A stretch of 64,000 nucleotides of DNA from Gerris lacustris (Eukaryota; Arthropoda; Insecta; Hemiptera; Gerridae), in NCBI GenBank assembly GCA_951217055.1, contig OX578280.1, positions 46,999,882 to 47,063,881 of the forward strand, read 5' to 3'. Below the pieces are notes generated by a model. The model saw nothing but the letters and a program-made list of their open reading frames with translations. It was not told the origin of the DNA and searched no databases. Of this stretch, positions 24,960-37,819 are shown one piece after another; position 1 is the first letter of the stretch; each line of letters begins with the position of its first letter. The position numbers and the translations under genes were made by a program.

Positions 24960-25790
24960 GATATTTGAATGTAATACTTACTTACATAAATTAAAAAATG
25001 CAGGCTTGTTAAGTTGTAATTGATACATTATTTTATAATTTAACTTTCTTAAAAGTCTATTTCTTAACATTTTTTTTTTTGTTCATTTAAAACTAAAATG
25101 TATAGAAGATGAAAGTAAGTATTTATAAATGAAAGAGTTATTTTAAGTTTTAGAATGAACGATTTTTTAAAATTTATTTATAGTTTCGTTAAAATTCAAG
25201 ACCATTAAAAAGATATTGTATATCCAATAATAGATACGAATAAAAGAACAACCCATAAATGTAGGATTATTAAAAGGAAGGAAATGGTTCAGAAGGTTTT
25301 AAACAAAGTAGCAACTGAAAGAGCAGAAGGACAAAAGATCTAGTGGGGCCGTAATAAAGTTAGCTGAACTGAGGGGGGTTTTAATTCTTACACTAACATA
25401 ACGCAATAAAACCCTCCATGGTTAATTAAAAGTGAGACTTGAATGAAGAAGACCAATAGAGTTGGGCTTAGCCTCCATATCCAACAATAACAAGAACTTA
25501 CGTGCGAGAACTTGACTAATTCATTTTTGGAGTTAAAACCGAGTGAACCAAACGTAAGGCAAGGGAATAACCAAGTCAAGAAATTTTCAATACCTCTTCT
25601 CTCATACCCTTCATGTTCTCACCGGAGCTTAAAACTTTTTAAACTTTTAACAAGAGAGTACCTAATTTCTAAATAAGTAGATCATCTTTTTTTATTTTTT
25701 CATTTTTAGTTTTTGTTTATTTATACAAATAGCTGTACGTGAGATGTAGTGATAATATCACTCTTATAAAAAATAAATAATATTTGGCAA
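24960..25790. other. No gene seen
   Basis: AT-rich; an open frame at 25388-25579 has no support. Confidence 0.4.
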
Positions 25791-25794
25791 AATG

Positions 25795-26060
25795 CATGGG
25801 CTTGGGCCTGCCAAAGGGTTTAAGGGTTTATACAACTATATATGTAGTGGATGATACAGGGTTGGTCCATCAACCCTGATAAATCTTAGTATTGGCTGAC
25901 ATAACCGCATTGACGCCACTTTACTTAAGTAGCTCCCAACTTAAATAGGGATGCTGAATGAACACATTTAAATGAATGCTGAATGTATAGGAAATGCGGT
26001 AGCAATGAGCTTCTGGCCCCAGAAGCTCATGGTACCGCATTTGCATCATGTGCTTGTGGG
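25795..26060. repeat. Interspersed repeat related to 19330-19600
   Basis: Shares gggcctgccaaagggt-like, ggatgatacagggttg and cgccacttta with the other copy. It carries a local inverted repeat (gcggtagcaatgagcttctg / agaagctcatggtaccgc) near 25997-26039. Confidence 0.5.
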
Positions 26061-26069
26061 AGTAAGGCT

Positions 26070-27290
26070 TTATATAATCGAAATATTACATAGGCAACGA
26101 CTCACCTCAAAATGATTTTTTATTGCCAAGCTAAGGCAACCACATTTATTCCAATATAAAGATATAATGTTTGTTTTGATTTGTTGATCTTTAAATAGAT
26201 ATAATATCTTATCTAAATAATTTTACTTTGGTTTACTTTTTTTTCTAAATATAAAATTTAGCCTGTTGCCACGGGCCAAAGGGTTCGTATTTTTATATTC
26301 AAACGAGTCGTCGGGACACTTCTCGTCTCAATTATATTTAAAATATGGTGGAATATGCTATATATTTATAAAAATTTAACGCAATATTAGTTCTTTCCAA
26401 ATAAGATAGCATGTATTCCTCTGGAAAGTCAGTTTCTAATGCTTCTCTTTAAGTGCAAAAGCAGTAAGCTGTTGCATATCTTTTGATAGGCATATAACTC
26501 CGTAAAAAAGTAATTAAGTAAATATCTTGAGTTCTACAAAATATAATTTTGGACATTGGATAATGGTCCATAAGTTCTGTAAAATATCAACTTAAACAGC
26601 AACCCTATACTAATATTAATCATCGAAAATATTTATTGATTAAACGAAGAAGATTACATTCATAATCTTTCTTCGTAATAGATTAGATATATCATTTTGC
26701 TAGCTCTTTGGTGGTTTTCTGGTTTGCGAAGTCTCGTAGACAAAATCGTGTTGGTTTAGTTAACATCTAAACCTATAATTAGTTTTTAGTACCTAAAAAC
26801 TATTAAGAAACGTAGGGTACTTCACCTTTAAATCAAACTAGCCTTCACCCTACGATCCGCGTGAGGCTCATGCTAGGGATGAGTGGCTTTGTTTGCTATT
26901 AACATTTAGACCAAGCCATTAAATAAAATGTCTATGTAGTTTCGTTTCCAAAGCCATAATTCAATCCATTTATATTAAGAATAAAACACCCACTAAATTG
27001 TATTTGTTTAAATTGAAATGTTAAGCCACATACTCGTATAAAAGGCAATACGATAATTCTTTCTACCAAGTCTGCGTAAAAATTTAACCTAATTGAAAAT
27101 GCTTATCTTTTAGAAACAAAAAGTTTTGATATTATTTCTTATTTCATAATCCTGATGGAGACACGTTCCTCATATTATCACGATGTGTAAAAATAAATTA
27201 ATGTGTGTTTACATACTTCCATTTTCATTTGTCTCTCCACGCCAAAATAAACTTATGTTCAACTTTAATTAAATTAAAATTAAAAACAAA
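26070..27290. other. No gene; short shared segment
   Basis: 26115-26200 (taaggcaaccacatttattc) recurs at 31490-31560. The rest shows nothing supported. Confidence 0.45.
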
Positions 27291-27295
27291 TCTTA

Positions 27296-30200
27296 TAGTC
27301 CAGGAGCCAGGTAGATTTACCTGGAAAGTATTTTGAACTTAATGGAATTTTTACAGGTAACTCAGAGGTCCTCTGGGATGCCAATGCTGAGTTTTCGACC
27401 TCGTGGCCCTTGTGCTAACTTGGGGAGGGGGGAAAAACCCCAATTTTTCCGCCAATGTTTTGGTTTTTCGCCTCTAGCTCGAAAACTACGCGTCAAACAA
27501 AAAAACTTTACCAGTACAATATTAAAGAGCATCAAATTTCCTATTAAAATCACTGGTCATACGACTGTTTTCACCCATTAGGTACTGTGATACAGCATTG
27601 TGAAAAAATGGCAAATTTTGAAAAAGGTGGATTTTAGCGGAAAAAGCATGTTTTTGGGCTTATAAAATAGATTTATCATCATAAATTGAGTATTCAACAT
27701 TTCTATGTATACCATAATAACATGTAACCCCCTCCCCCCTCACTGCCCTCTCCCCCCCCCAGAACCAAATTAGAAAAATAAGTTAAATAAAACCTCTTCT
27801 TCCCTGAAACATTCAACATGATGCTATCATCAATCTTACTTTAGGGTGGAGGGGAGGGGGAAAGGATCCGCTGATCAGTAGCGTACCGAAGGCAGGGGGG
27901 CTGAGGGCGGTCCACCTCAGGCCCCGTTCAAACGGAGGCCTTAATTTTATTTTTAAATTGAAAAACCAAAGCAATGTTGAGAAGCGATAATAATGTGCCC
28001 AGTAAACCCCTCCCTCTTCACTGCCCTCTCCCCGCCCCCTCCCCCCAGAAACAAATTTGATGACGAATAATGTGCGTGACTTATTGATTACGTAGGTAAA
28101 GAAGTTCTATCCTTCCCTCAAAATTTTTGACTTTTTATCTTTTAATAAAATTAAAATATTAATAGTCCAGGAAATGAAGCACTTTGGCTTGCAATTCTTT
28201 CGTCATACATCGATTTACTTGAAAATTTGACAGTAGGTAGAGAATAGTCCAAGCATCAAAATCTATATCATCAACATTGTCATTGCTAATACCCTGGGGG
28301 TGGTTGCCACCCCATCTCGGGGGTTGAAATTTTTTATTTTATTTTAACAACAGGAATCGATGGAAAAGCTAATTCTAAGTCAAAAATGATCTATACATTT
28401 TTTTGTTTAAATTAATATTTTTCGAGTTATTCGCGACTGAAAGTAAAAGTTGTTCGACCTTTTTGATCGGTTTTTCGCGAATAACTCGAAAAATATGCAT
28501 TTTATCAAACAAACTGTAAGAACAAAATTGTAGCCAATAAAAAAAGAAAAAAAAAAATCCTTATTTTATAAATCATGTACGACCAATACGGACCGACCTA
28601 CGGCTTGTTAATTGTTGGCTTTTGTTCGTCAAATGCTAAATTTGAGAGATTCAGAGTCAAATAGCAATAAAACTGTGCATTTTACGAGGAAAACTTATAG
28701 ACGTTTTTTTAAAGTAGACAAAAAGAGCTTTCATTTAAAAAAAAAATAGAAGTCGATAGCATCAAAATTAAGCGAGTTACGATGAAAATAAAGTTAATCC
28801 CTACATTTTTCTACGAAAAAATCAGTGAAAACCACCCCCTAATTACCACCCTAATTCAAATTGATCTTCGTCCTTCTACGGTTTTGCGTGGATCACATGG
28901 GACACATGAGAAGAGCTTAACTCCAACTTTTCGGGAATATCCAGACGGCGGGGTTCGGGGTACAAAAATCAAAATAGTATAAATCCTTTATGATGAATGT
29001 CGTTGGATAGCTCTTTAAGAGAGTAGTAATTGTTGTTATAATCACTTGTCATATTTTCATTTAAGAGGGGGATAAAATGGAAAAACAGGAATAAATGGTT
29101 TTAGCTAAAAATTAGAAATATTATTATTTTAGATCCGATATGAATGAAAATTGGTATACGTGCTTTATTTGATGTGAGAAAAAAGAATATGAAATAATTT
29201 GTGTGCATTTAGTACTTTGGGTGCAAATCGTTGTAAGGGGTGGTTTTTAAGGATTGAAAAATTGCAAAATAATGAAATTGGTAATATTTTAGACAACAAC
29301 ATTCTTAAATTAAGTCGATATGATAAATTAATCATTTATTTAAGGATAAATATTTTTTTTGTACATTAAGGATTAACAAGGGTTTTTTTCAAGGGTTGAA
29401 ATATTTTTAAATTGTGACCTAAAGTATAAAACAATCATTATTCAACTAATCCAAACGAAATTTCACCCACCCTAAGCTTTAAAATGTTACTTTATACGTT
29501 TTGATAATTGGGGGTAGTTTTCACCCCTAAAAAATAAACAGCGCCCATCGGTATAATATAGATTTTGAAGTAGAAGGGTAAGAGGAGCCTAATTCCAAAA
29601 TTTTGTGGAAATCGATGAAGGACGAACCAATTGCGAGGTTTTGCCATTTTTTTGAGCATTATTTACTGGACTACCAAGCACAGTTCAGTTATTGGTATTG
29701 GTCTCTTCCTCTCGCAGAGTGTTGTGCCCCGTATATTTATTATTTTATATTGAACATTATTTTAGTGTATCATTATTTGGACTAATTTTCTGCAGAAGAA
29801 CATAAGAACAGAAGAAGGCATGGACGAAGATGGGGCTGACGAGTCGCTTATCGAAGAGACTCACGAAGATTTAATTTAATGTTCATTTTTTGTTTATTAT
29901 TTTTATTATTATGTAGCATAATTATAGATAACTTTCTTACCTACGTAATCAATAAGTTACGCACATTATTATCGCTTCTCAACATTGCTTTGGTTTTTCA
30001 ATTTAAAAATAAAATTTAGGCCTCCGTTTGAACGGGGCCTGAGGTGGACCGCCCTCAGCCCCCCTGCCTTCGGTACGCTACTGATCAGCGGATCCTTTCC
30101 CCCTCCCCTCCACCCTAAAGTAAGATTGATGATAGCATCATGTTGAATGATTCAGGGAAGAAGAGGTTTTATTTAACTTATTTTTCTAATTTGGTTCTGG

Positions 30201-30679
30201 GGGGGGGGGGGGGAGAGGGCAGTGAGGGGGGAGGGGGTTACATGTTATTATGGTATACATAGAAATGTTGAATACTCAATTTATGATGATAAATCTATTT
30301 TATAAGCCCAAAAACATGCTTTTTCCGCTAAAATCCACCTTTTTCAAAATTTGCCATTTTTTCACAATGCTGTATCACAGTACCTAATGGGTGAAAACAG
30401 TCGTATGACCAGTGATTTTAATAGGAAATTTGATGCTCTTTAATATTGTACTGGTAAAGTTTTTTTGTTTGACGCGTAGTTTTCGAGCTAGAGGCGAAAA
30501 ACCAAAACATTGGCGGAAAAATTGGGGTTTTTCCCCCCTCCCCAAGTTAGCACAAGGGCCACGAGGTCGAAAACTCAGCATTGGCATCCCAGAGGACCTC
30601 TGAGTTACCTGTAAAAATTCCATTAAGTTCAAAATACTTTCCAGCTCGACCTGGTTTTTTCGACCTGGCTCCTGGACTA
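27296..30679. mobile_element. 3.4-kb element with terminal inverted repeats of about 750 bp
   Basis: The ends are TAGTCCAGGAGCCAGGT (27296) and its complement (ending 30679). The inverted arms run about 27296-28115 and 29925-30679 and are nearly identical; even an 82-codon frame is the same in both. The left arm has an extra segment of about 75 bases near 27994-28070; the terminal loops differ. Flanking TTA on both sides (27293-27295, 30680-30682) could be a 3-bp target duplication. The 1.8-kb centre has no ORF of note. It is a non-autonomous foldback-like DNA element; the class is unknown. Confidence 0.85.
28294..28311. repeat. Hairpin in the centre of the 3.4-kb element
   Basis: The short GC-rich inverted repeat GGGGTGGTTGCCACCCC lies in AT-rich DNA inside the element. 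Confidence 0.6.
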
Positions 30680-30836
30680 TTAAAAAAATATCAACAAATG
30701 TTAATTACATTTTTATTGCTAAACATTTAAAATAATTGATCTACGAGTTAATATATTAATTAAAGATTTGTAGATATATTTTTACATCACTGCAATTTTT
30801 ATTTGGTGTTATTATACACTATACACTTCAACTAAA

Positions 30837-32650
30837 CTTTTTCATATTCATGTACATAATTACTTGGTCCAATGTTTTCTGTTTCTTAATTATTTTGAGT
30901 TTTCGTGGAGTTATTATTATTGAACATTTGACCAAAATTTATCATACAAATAATTCCTCCCAGGCGGGGAAATAAACCCGGCCGCACGCCGTCCACGTTT
31001 ATTGCAATTTTCTCTGGAACTAGATTTTTCCCGGGCGGCTAATATAGTTACATTCGCATTTAAATGGACTGCATTTTAGAATCTTATAATCCATTCGTCG
31101 TAACCGTTTTGAGAAGATTTTTCAAAGTATTTGGGGATTTGCCCCCCTTAATTTAGAGTTAAAATGCATTTCTCGAATTTTCTTCGCGGTGCAATTTTTC
31201 TGATCTTGTTCACCAAATTTCAAAATCGGACTATAGTTTAGGCTCCTCGCGCCCTCACAGACTACTTAAAGATGTATTTTTATACTTGTACTACGAATAA
31301 AACTCAACTCTATAGTGTTTATATGAGAAAGTAAAAACTAAAATTTAAAACATATTTGTGAGGCTCTCACGCATTAGAAGTGAAACTTAAGTTCTAGAAT
31401 GCATTGCTATCATTCATTTTTTTTTCATTTTTTTTTTTGATTAAGAAATAGTTATGGGAAATTTAATTGAAAAAAAAAATATTGCCACGCTAAGGCAACC
31501 ACATTTATTCCAATAAAAACAAATGTTTGTTTTGATTTACTGGTCTTTAAATTAATACAATTAATCTGTAAAAATATTACACTTGGGAGTCTCGAATCAA
31601 AAACTTCGTTTCACGATTTCACTATATGAAAAAATTCACTCTCCCGCCGCCAAAGAAGTTTCACTTCAAAAAGTTAAAACTTCCGATATTGGTATTATAA
31701 TATAATTATAAGACTTCTACAACAACGATGGTTTACAGTTACTATGGTGTAAATCCATCAAAATTAAAATTTCGCACCGCCACAATACTATCTCTCAGTA
31801 TATATATACTGCACAGTATGAGAAAGTAAAAATTAAAGTATGTGGGAATTAAAATTGAGGTTCTGATATTGAAAAAGAAACTTTAGTTAAAAGCCATTAA
31901 TATTGACCCGATATTGAGATGCTATCGTAGAGCTTGGTTTGGCAAAGAGTCGCTTTCAATGGATGAAATGGTGAGTTATTTCAATGGAAAGTTGTGGAAA
32001 ACTATTATAATTTATGTAAAAATTGCATCAAAATATAGATATGAACTATTGTCTTATATGAATTATTAATCTTATCACACTTTCTCTAATATTTATGAAT
32101 AGATAAGATAGAATAAATAAAACAAAACCAACCTGCAGCATGCTAATAAAGTAAATTATTAATATATATGAAGTAAAGAAATAATGTCTTTTTAAATTAA
32201 AATATTTGAAATCATTATTTATAATTATTATTGCAATCAATGTTACATTATAAAATTATATACTATGTAAAGCCTTTACTCCCCCCCCCCCCCCCCCCCC
32301 CCCCTCACGACTGCGATCAAAGGAGGTATAATATATATTTGTTAAACGTTCTTTTTTGTACTATCATAATATATATATATATTTATTATTATTTTATTTA
32401 TTATTAATATTGAATAATCTTGGAGCACATGAAAACAAAAATATATAAATACCTATTATAATTCAACCCTGATTTAAAACTTATTCAAAAAGATACTTTT
32501 AAAAAGATTGTATTTTCTTTTTTGGAGCACAAAAATATACGGTTTCAAATATATTACTCCCTTGTACACTTAAAAGTGAAATATCTTTTTCCCTTTGAAA
32601 ACATGATCCCAACTTTTTTTGCTCAACACTTAAAATAATACATACAACTA
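30837..32650. repeat. Long interspersed repeat R5, copy 1
   Basis: Matches 43214-44130 in the same orientation through several blocks: cggccgcacgccgtccacgt, ttgcaattttctctgga, gctcctcgcgccctcacaga, and acggtttcaaatatattact. It is about 1.8 kb against 0.9 kb, so one copy has insertions or the other deletions. Direct repeats of about 45 bases (aagatttgta...tcactg) lie near 30764 and 32660, as if the unit were tandem or LTR-like. No coding region. Confidence 0.7.
32281..32304. repeat. 24-base C homopolymer
   Basis: An uninterrupted C run (G run on the other strand); its length may be unreliable in the assembly. Confidence 0.95.
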
Positions 32651-32659
32651 AAAATGTTA

Positions 32660-34406
32660 ATTAAAGATTTGTACATATTTTTACATCACTGAAATTTTTA
32701 TTTGGTGATTATATTTCATTTCTTTTTTATTTTTATTTATTTATTTTTTAATATACCGCATCAACTACACTTATTAATTTATTTATTTTATTTTTATTTT
32801 AAGTAAAACACCGGCGGGCACCACGGTAAGAGACGCTCATATTCAACATTATCCTTTTTTTTAGAATTTTTTCTCCAAAATTTCATTAATGATAAAAAGA
32901 AGAAAAAGGTACTGTACTCTTTAAGAATTATATACTAAAAAAAAAAAAAAATAAAAAATTGTATAGAAAATTCTAAACGAAGACTTAAAAGAAAACATTT
33001 TGGACAAAAAACATTTTTGTCTACTTCCACTACAAAACATTACACTTCCGTTGTATTTACCTAGAAGCGTAGGTTATAATTTTTATAAACACATTTACTG
33101 TTTCACGCTGCTCTTTGAGGCATAATAAAACCCGATGAACTATAAATCAATTGAATCTCCCGACAGGATTTATTAAATAAAAACAGTCTGACAGATTAGC
33201 AATTAATTAATAGTGTTTAAAGTTCAACTAAAGAACTAAGAAAGTTTGTTTAGTTTGGCTAACTGATATGATAAAAGCTGAGTATTGTCGTTGTATTTCT
33301 GAAATTCTAAAAGCTATTTCATCCATTTACATTTGGTAGTTTCTTGAGTTAATGTTATTTGTACTTAAGCTTTAGTGTTATTGTTATCTTAGTCTTGACA
33401 AATTTCTTTAGTGTGGGCTCCTCTAAATCCCCAACTCAAGTTAGTTTCCTCAACATAAACACTGGACAGCACTCTATTTCAAAATTATAGTTAGACAATA
33501 TTCCTTCAAGGTGTAACATTAAGAAAGTGAAAATTCAAGTTGTTATATTATCTACTTTTGTTTCCAAATAGTTTTAATTTATACCTCTAATTGACCAATA
33601 ATAGCGCTATCAATTAAGTACGATCAAGGGCTCCATACAGATTGATATTTGTGAGATCTTGGTAGATGGCATAGACAAAAATTAGTTTCAATTTTGTGAA
33701 ATACGGTGAAAAAAGGACAGTTATGCCCAATAAATACATATAAATTTAGACCTAAAAATCTTAGGGCTGTATAATACAAACTACTGTTAGAAACTATGTC
33801 CTTCAACACACCCATACACTGTCGAACTGGTTTTTAAACCATAAGACCACGTCCACATAATTCTACGGCAAACAAATTATAACGTGTGCGGGGCCTTTTG
33901 ATATTTGATAATGAGTATCAAAAAATCTAAAATCTCCGAGGTTTGAAAAGGATCTGTATGAAGTATGAAATGAAAAGATGGGCCGCGTACGGAATTAGCG
34001 ATTCCATAGATAACAAAACTAAAAATAGATCTATAAATAAAATTATAATCATTTTTAAATCACTAAATTTTCATTTAGTATTTTTTTTAGGTTTGTTCTA
34101 CGTTAAAACACCATCACAGTAACCGAGGTTTAATTTCTTAAAAACAAGACGGAAATCAAGGAACGCTCACCAGGACTCGGAAAAGTTAAAAGATGATTGT
34201 ACAAAATTGCTGCAATTTACCTAAAATTTTAGTTTAAAGTATAGTCAATTTTGTATAGCAATAGCAAGATACCTATGGATCGGAGACCGACGTTAGTATC
34301 AGGGACGTAAAAAAGTTGCGGAGGTAGGAGCGGAAGGTGCTCCGGAAGATCTTCGGCCCTGTGTGAGAGGGGAGTAGGATAAGAATAAACCTAGATATTA
34401 CCTACC
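32660..34406. other. No gene seen
   Basis: AT-rich. Two segments near 32790-32840 and 34080-34160 weakly resemble each other (taaaacacc). Nothing else supported. Confidence 0.4.
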
Positions 34407-34589
34407 TATAATATCAGTAGCGTACACAGAAAAATTTTTCGGGGGGGGCCCAACCTAATTTAACTTATATGCGGGTTTAGCATACCCATAATTTATTATA
34501 ATTGTAATTTCTCCCCCTTTTCAACACTCTAATTTCAATTTCTAATCTCATATTTAATTAAATTAAAATCCTATGAGGTAACACCTCAC

Positions 34590-35060
34590 TATGTGATGTG
34601 TTCGTTCTAAAGAACGATTATGTCTCCGATTCCAATAATTCCAAGACAGAAATCTGTTCCAGTTATCAGACATTTTTGATCCCGTTTCTGGCTGTTAGTC
34701 TGTCTCTCGCTCAATCATGGCGAACAATTCTTAAAAACTACTCTTACGATTTTAATGAAATTCGGATGGCAGTTAATTAGCATATAAAAAGTCTATTGTT
34801 GGTCCTATATAAGGTCCAATCTTCTGGTCCCATTTCCCTCCACCACATTTCTCCACCTGCCACCATTTCTCTTCCACATGTGCACACACATACATTTATT
34901 TACACCTTATCTTCAAAAATATTCATCTGATTTTATAAAACTTATCTCATAGAAGCTCACAGATTAATTTTAACTGTCTGCGCTGTTTAAATTTTGGTAA
35001 ATTGATACTTTAAATCATGTAAAAATCAAACCAATTATGACTAATTTAAAAAAGGAGGGA
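34590..35060 (+). mobile_element. R1 family copy, left half of an inverted pair
   Basis: Carries tatgtctccgattccaataa, tccaagacagaaatctgttc and tcaaaaatattcatctgatt. Its family head is truncated. Confidence 0.7.
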
Positions 35061-35084
35061 AAATTGAGTAAATTTAACATGAAT

Positions 35085-35545
35085 AAAGTATTAATATAGC
35101 AATATTTTAAGAGCGCAGACGGTTGAAATTATTCTTGGGTTATCTGCGGGCTACTTTAAACAAACCATTAAAATTTCATAAAAATCATATGAGTACTTTT
35201 GAAGATATAGGTGTAAAGAAATGTATGTCTGTGCAAATGTGGAATAGAAATAAATAGGTGCAGAAGAATGAAACTTATACGGGACCAGCAATGTTATAAC
35301 CTGGCTAATTATGACCTACCATCAAAATTTCAATAAAATTGGACGAATAGCTTTTAAGATATGTTGGTTCGCAAAAATTGAAGGACAGGCGGACACGGGA
35401 CCCAAACTGTACCCTGATGTTGAACAGATTTCTGTCTTGGAATTTTTGAAATCGGAGACATAAAAATTGTTCGTTCTTCAGAACTGTCACATATTTATCT
35501 TCCGTTTCCTTTGGTAAGCTCGGAAGCAAAACGTGATCCATACTG
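35085..35545 (-). mobile_element. R1 family copy, right half of an inverted pair
   Basis: Reverse orientation relative to 34590-35060: gagcgcagacggttgaaatt at the left, ggtaagctcggaagcaaaac at the right end. The two copies face away from a short spacer and could form a long hairpin. Confidence 0.72.
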
Positions 35546-35949
35546 CAAAAGCAAACGTGGATTTGGAGCACATACGAATTTCAAATTTTTATCTAGAAGA
35601 GAATTCTTCTCTAAGAAAATTAAATAGCTATTGCAAAACAAAAGAATCATTCGCTCATTCGCTGGGTAATTACATATAGGACATTTAACATAAAATGTTT
35701 TCTGAACGCTTTTTGAGTTTTTAGATTTAAATTTACTATTACTATGTAATATGAATCAGTTTTTTCACAAAATGATAAACCGATTTATTTATATTGCCTC
35801 TGTTTTCCCACTACATGTCGACGAACACTAGTCCGACCTGAGTCAGCAAGAGGGGAATGCCGCATAGACAAGAGGACAACACACAATCCTGGTCCAAAAC
35901 AAAAATTTGCTACTGAAATCCACAACCATCATTTTCCCGTTTAAGCCTG

Positions 35950-37610
35950 TCTAGTGTGCATATTTTAATTCAATTAATTTAATTCCATCGGCAAAAGTTC
36001 GAGTTGACTCGGGCCTCATTTAATTTAATGTGCTTAATACCTAGGCCGAGCCGGCAATCGGGTCTATTATTGAACGCATCCCAATTTATTTTGATTGCAT
36101 AATTTCCATCGAAAAAATCGGGCCTACTAGCAATCAGGCCGATTCATTGTACTCATCCTAATCAATTCAATGCACTTAATTCTATAGCAAAAAATCCGGG
36201 CCTAGCTGTCAATCAGCAGTCTATTTTACGAATCCAAATTAATTGAATTAGGATTCGTAATGAATTGAAGCTGTCCTATAATGCAACCTATGCTATTGAA
36301 CTGGACAAAAAACCACAAAAAAATCATTGAATTCAATTTGCGAAAAATCAGGCCCAGCCGAAATCTGGTCGATCAAGTTTACTGTTTTTAGATCCAGTGG
36401 CAAATATCAAGGCCTAGTCGGCAAATGAGTCGATTTATTTCATGCATCCTAATTTAATTCAATGAATCTAATTCCATCAAAAATCTCGGTCCAGCCAAAA
36501 TCGGGCCGCTATAGTGTTTAATAGTTTTAGTTTCATCGACAAAAATCCGGGCCCAGCCGACAGTCGGGCCGTTATAATGTTTAATAAATTCAATTCCATC
36601 GGCAAAATCCGGGCCCAGCCGACAGTCGGGTCGGTATAGTGTTTAATCAATTTAATTCCATCGGCAAAATCCGGGCCCAGCCGACAGTCGGGCCGTTATA
36701 ATGTTTAATCAATTTAATTCCATCGGCAAAATCCGGGCCCAGCCGACAGTCGGGCCGTTATGATGTTTAATCAATTTAATTCCATCGGCAAAATCCGGGC
36801 CCAGCCGACAGTCGGGCCGTTATAATGTTTAATCAATTTAATTCCATCGGCAAAATCCGGGTCCAGCCGACAGTCGGGCCGGTATAGTGTTTAATAAATT
36901 CAATTCCATCGGCAAAATCCGGGTCCAGCCGACAGTCGGGCCGTTATAATGTTTAATAAATTTAATTCTATCGGCCAAAATCCGGGCCCAGCCGACAGTC
37001 GGGCCGTTATAATGTTTAATCAATTTAATTCCATCGGCAAAATCCGGGCCTAGCCGACAGTCGGGCCGTTATAATGTTTAATCAATTTAATTCCATCGGC
37101 AAAATCCGGGCCCAGCCGACAGTCGGGCCGGTATAGTGTTTAATAAATTCAATTCCATCGGCAAAATCCGGGTCCAGCCGACAGTCGGGCCGTTATAATG
37201 TTTAATAAATTTAATGCCATCGGCCAAAATCCGGGCCCAGCCGACAGTCGGGCCGGTATAGTGTTTAATAAATTCAATTCCATCGGCGAAATCCGGGCCC
37301 AGCCGACAGTCGGGCCGGTATAGTGTTTAATAAATTCAATTCCATCGGCAAAATCCGGGTCCAGCCGACAGTCGGGCCGTTATAATGTTTAATAAATTAG
37401 ATTCCATCGGCCAAAATCCGGGCCCAGCCGACAGTCGGGCCGGTATAGTGTTTAATAAATTCAATTCCATCGGCAAAATCCGGGCCCAGCCGACAGTCGG
37501 GTCGGTATAGTGTTTAATAAATTCAATTCTATTGGTAAAATCCGGGCCCAGCCAACAATCGGGCCGGTATAGTGTTGAATGAATTAAATTCTATCGGCAA
37601 ATCCGGGCCG
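35950..37610. repeat. 62-bp satellite array
   Basis: From about 36490 on there are about 18 close copies of a 62-bp unit (starts at 36597, 36659, 36721, 36783, 36845 show the exact period) containing catcggcaaaatccgggccc and gccgacagtcgggcc. There are two main variants (ggtatagtgtttaataaatt versus gttataatgtttaatcaatt). From about 35950 to 36490 the units are strongly diverged. The unit is far more GC-rich than the surrounding DNA. Confidence 0.97.
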
Positions 37611-37819
37611 AGCTTATTTGGGGTGATTAAGTGTATACATACCATAAGATAATACTTAATTTATTCCTTTTATTGGAAAATATTTACAGCCAATTCGAAT
37701 GCATCTGTCATTACTGTGCTTTTTTGGTTTTAAGTGTATGGCGGGTCTTAGGTATGTAATCATTTCGGGGGGGGCCAGGGCCCCTTGGGCCCCCCCCTGT
37801 GTACGCCACTGTATAATAT

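Larger units (their letters stand above)
34415..37811. mobile_element. hAT-type composite element, 3.4 kb, 8-bp target duplication
   Basis: The terminal repeats are CAGTAGCGTACACAG (34415) and the complement of CAGTGGCGTACACAG (ending 37811), each followed inward by a G-run and GGGCCC. They are flanked by identical 8-bp repeats TATAATAT (34407-34414 and 37812-37819). No transposase. Its cargo is a head-to-head pair of R1 repeats (34590-35545) and a 62-bp satellite array (about 35950-37610). The ends resemble the small hAT MITE at 3736-3946. Confidence 0.85.

Noticed and set aside
27333..27581. 82-codon frame found twice (also 30384-30632 reverse)
   Set aside because: It exists in duplicate only because it lies in the inverted arms of the 3.4-kb element. 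The opposite strand is equally open and the residues match nothing I know.
32281..32304. C run as a regulatory G-quadruplex
   Set aside because: A bare homopolymer away from any gene, and length may be an assembly artefact; listed only as a repeat.
36838..37023. Open frame with repeated KHYNGPTVGW residues
   Set aside because: It is a translation of the 62-bp satellite on the minus strand; the period is not a multiple of three, so the frame cannot continue, and there is no gene context.
35950..37610. Regular repeats as a possible CRISPR array
   Set aside because: The units are contiguous satellite monomers without unique spacers, in an intron-containing animal genome.
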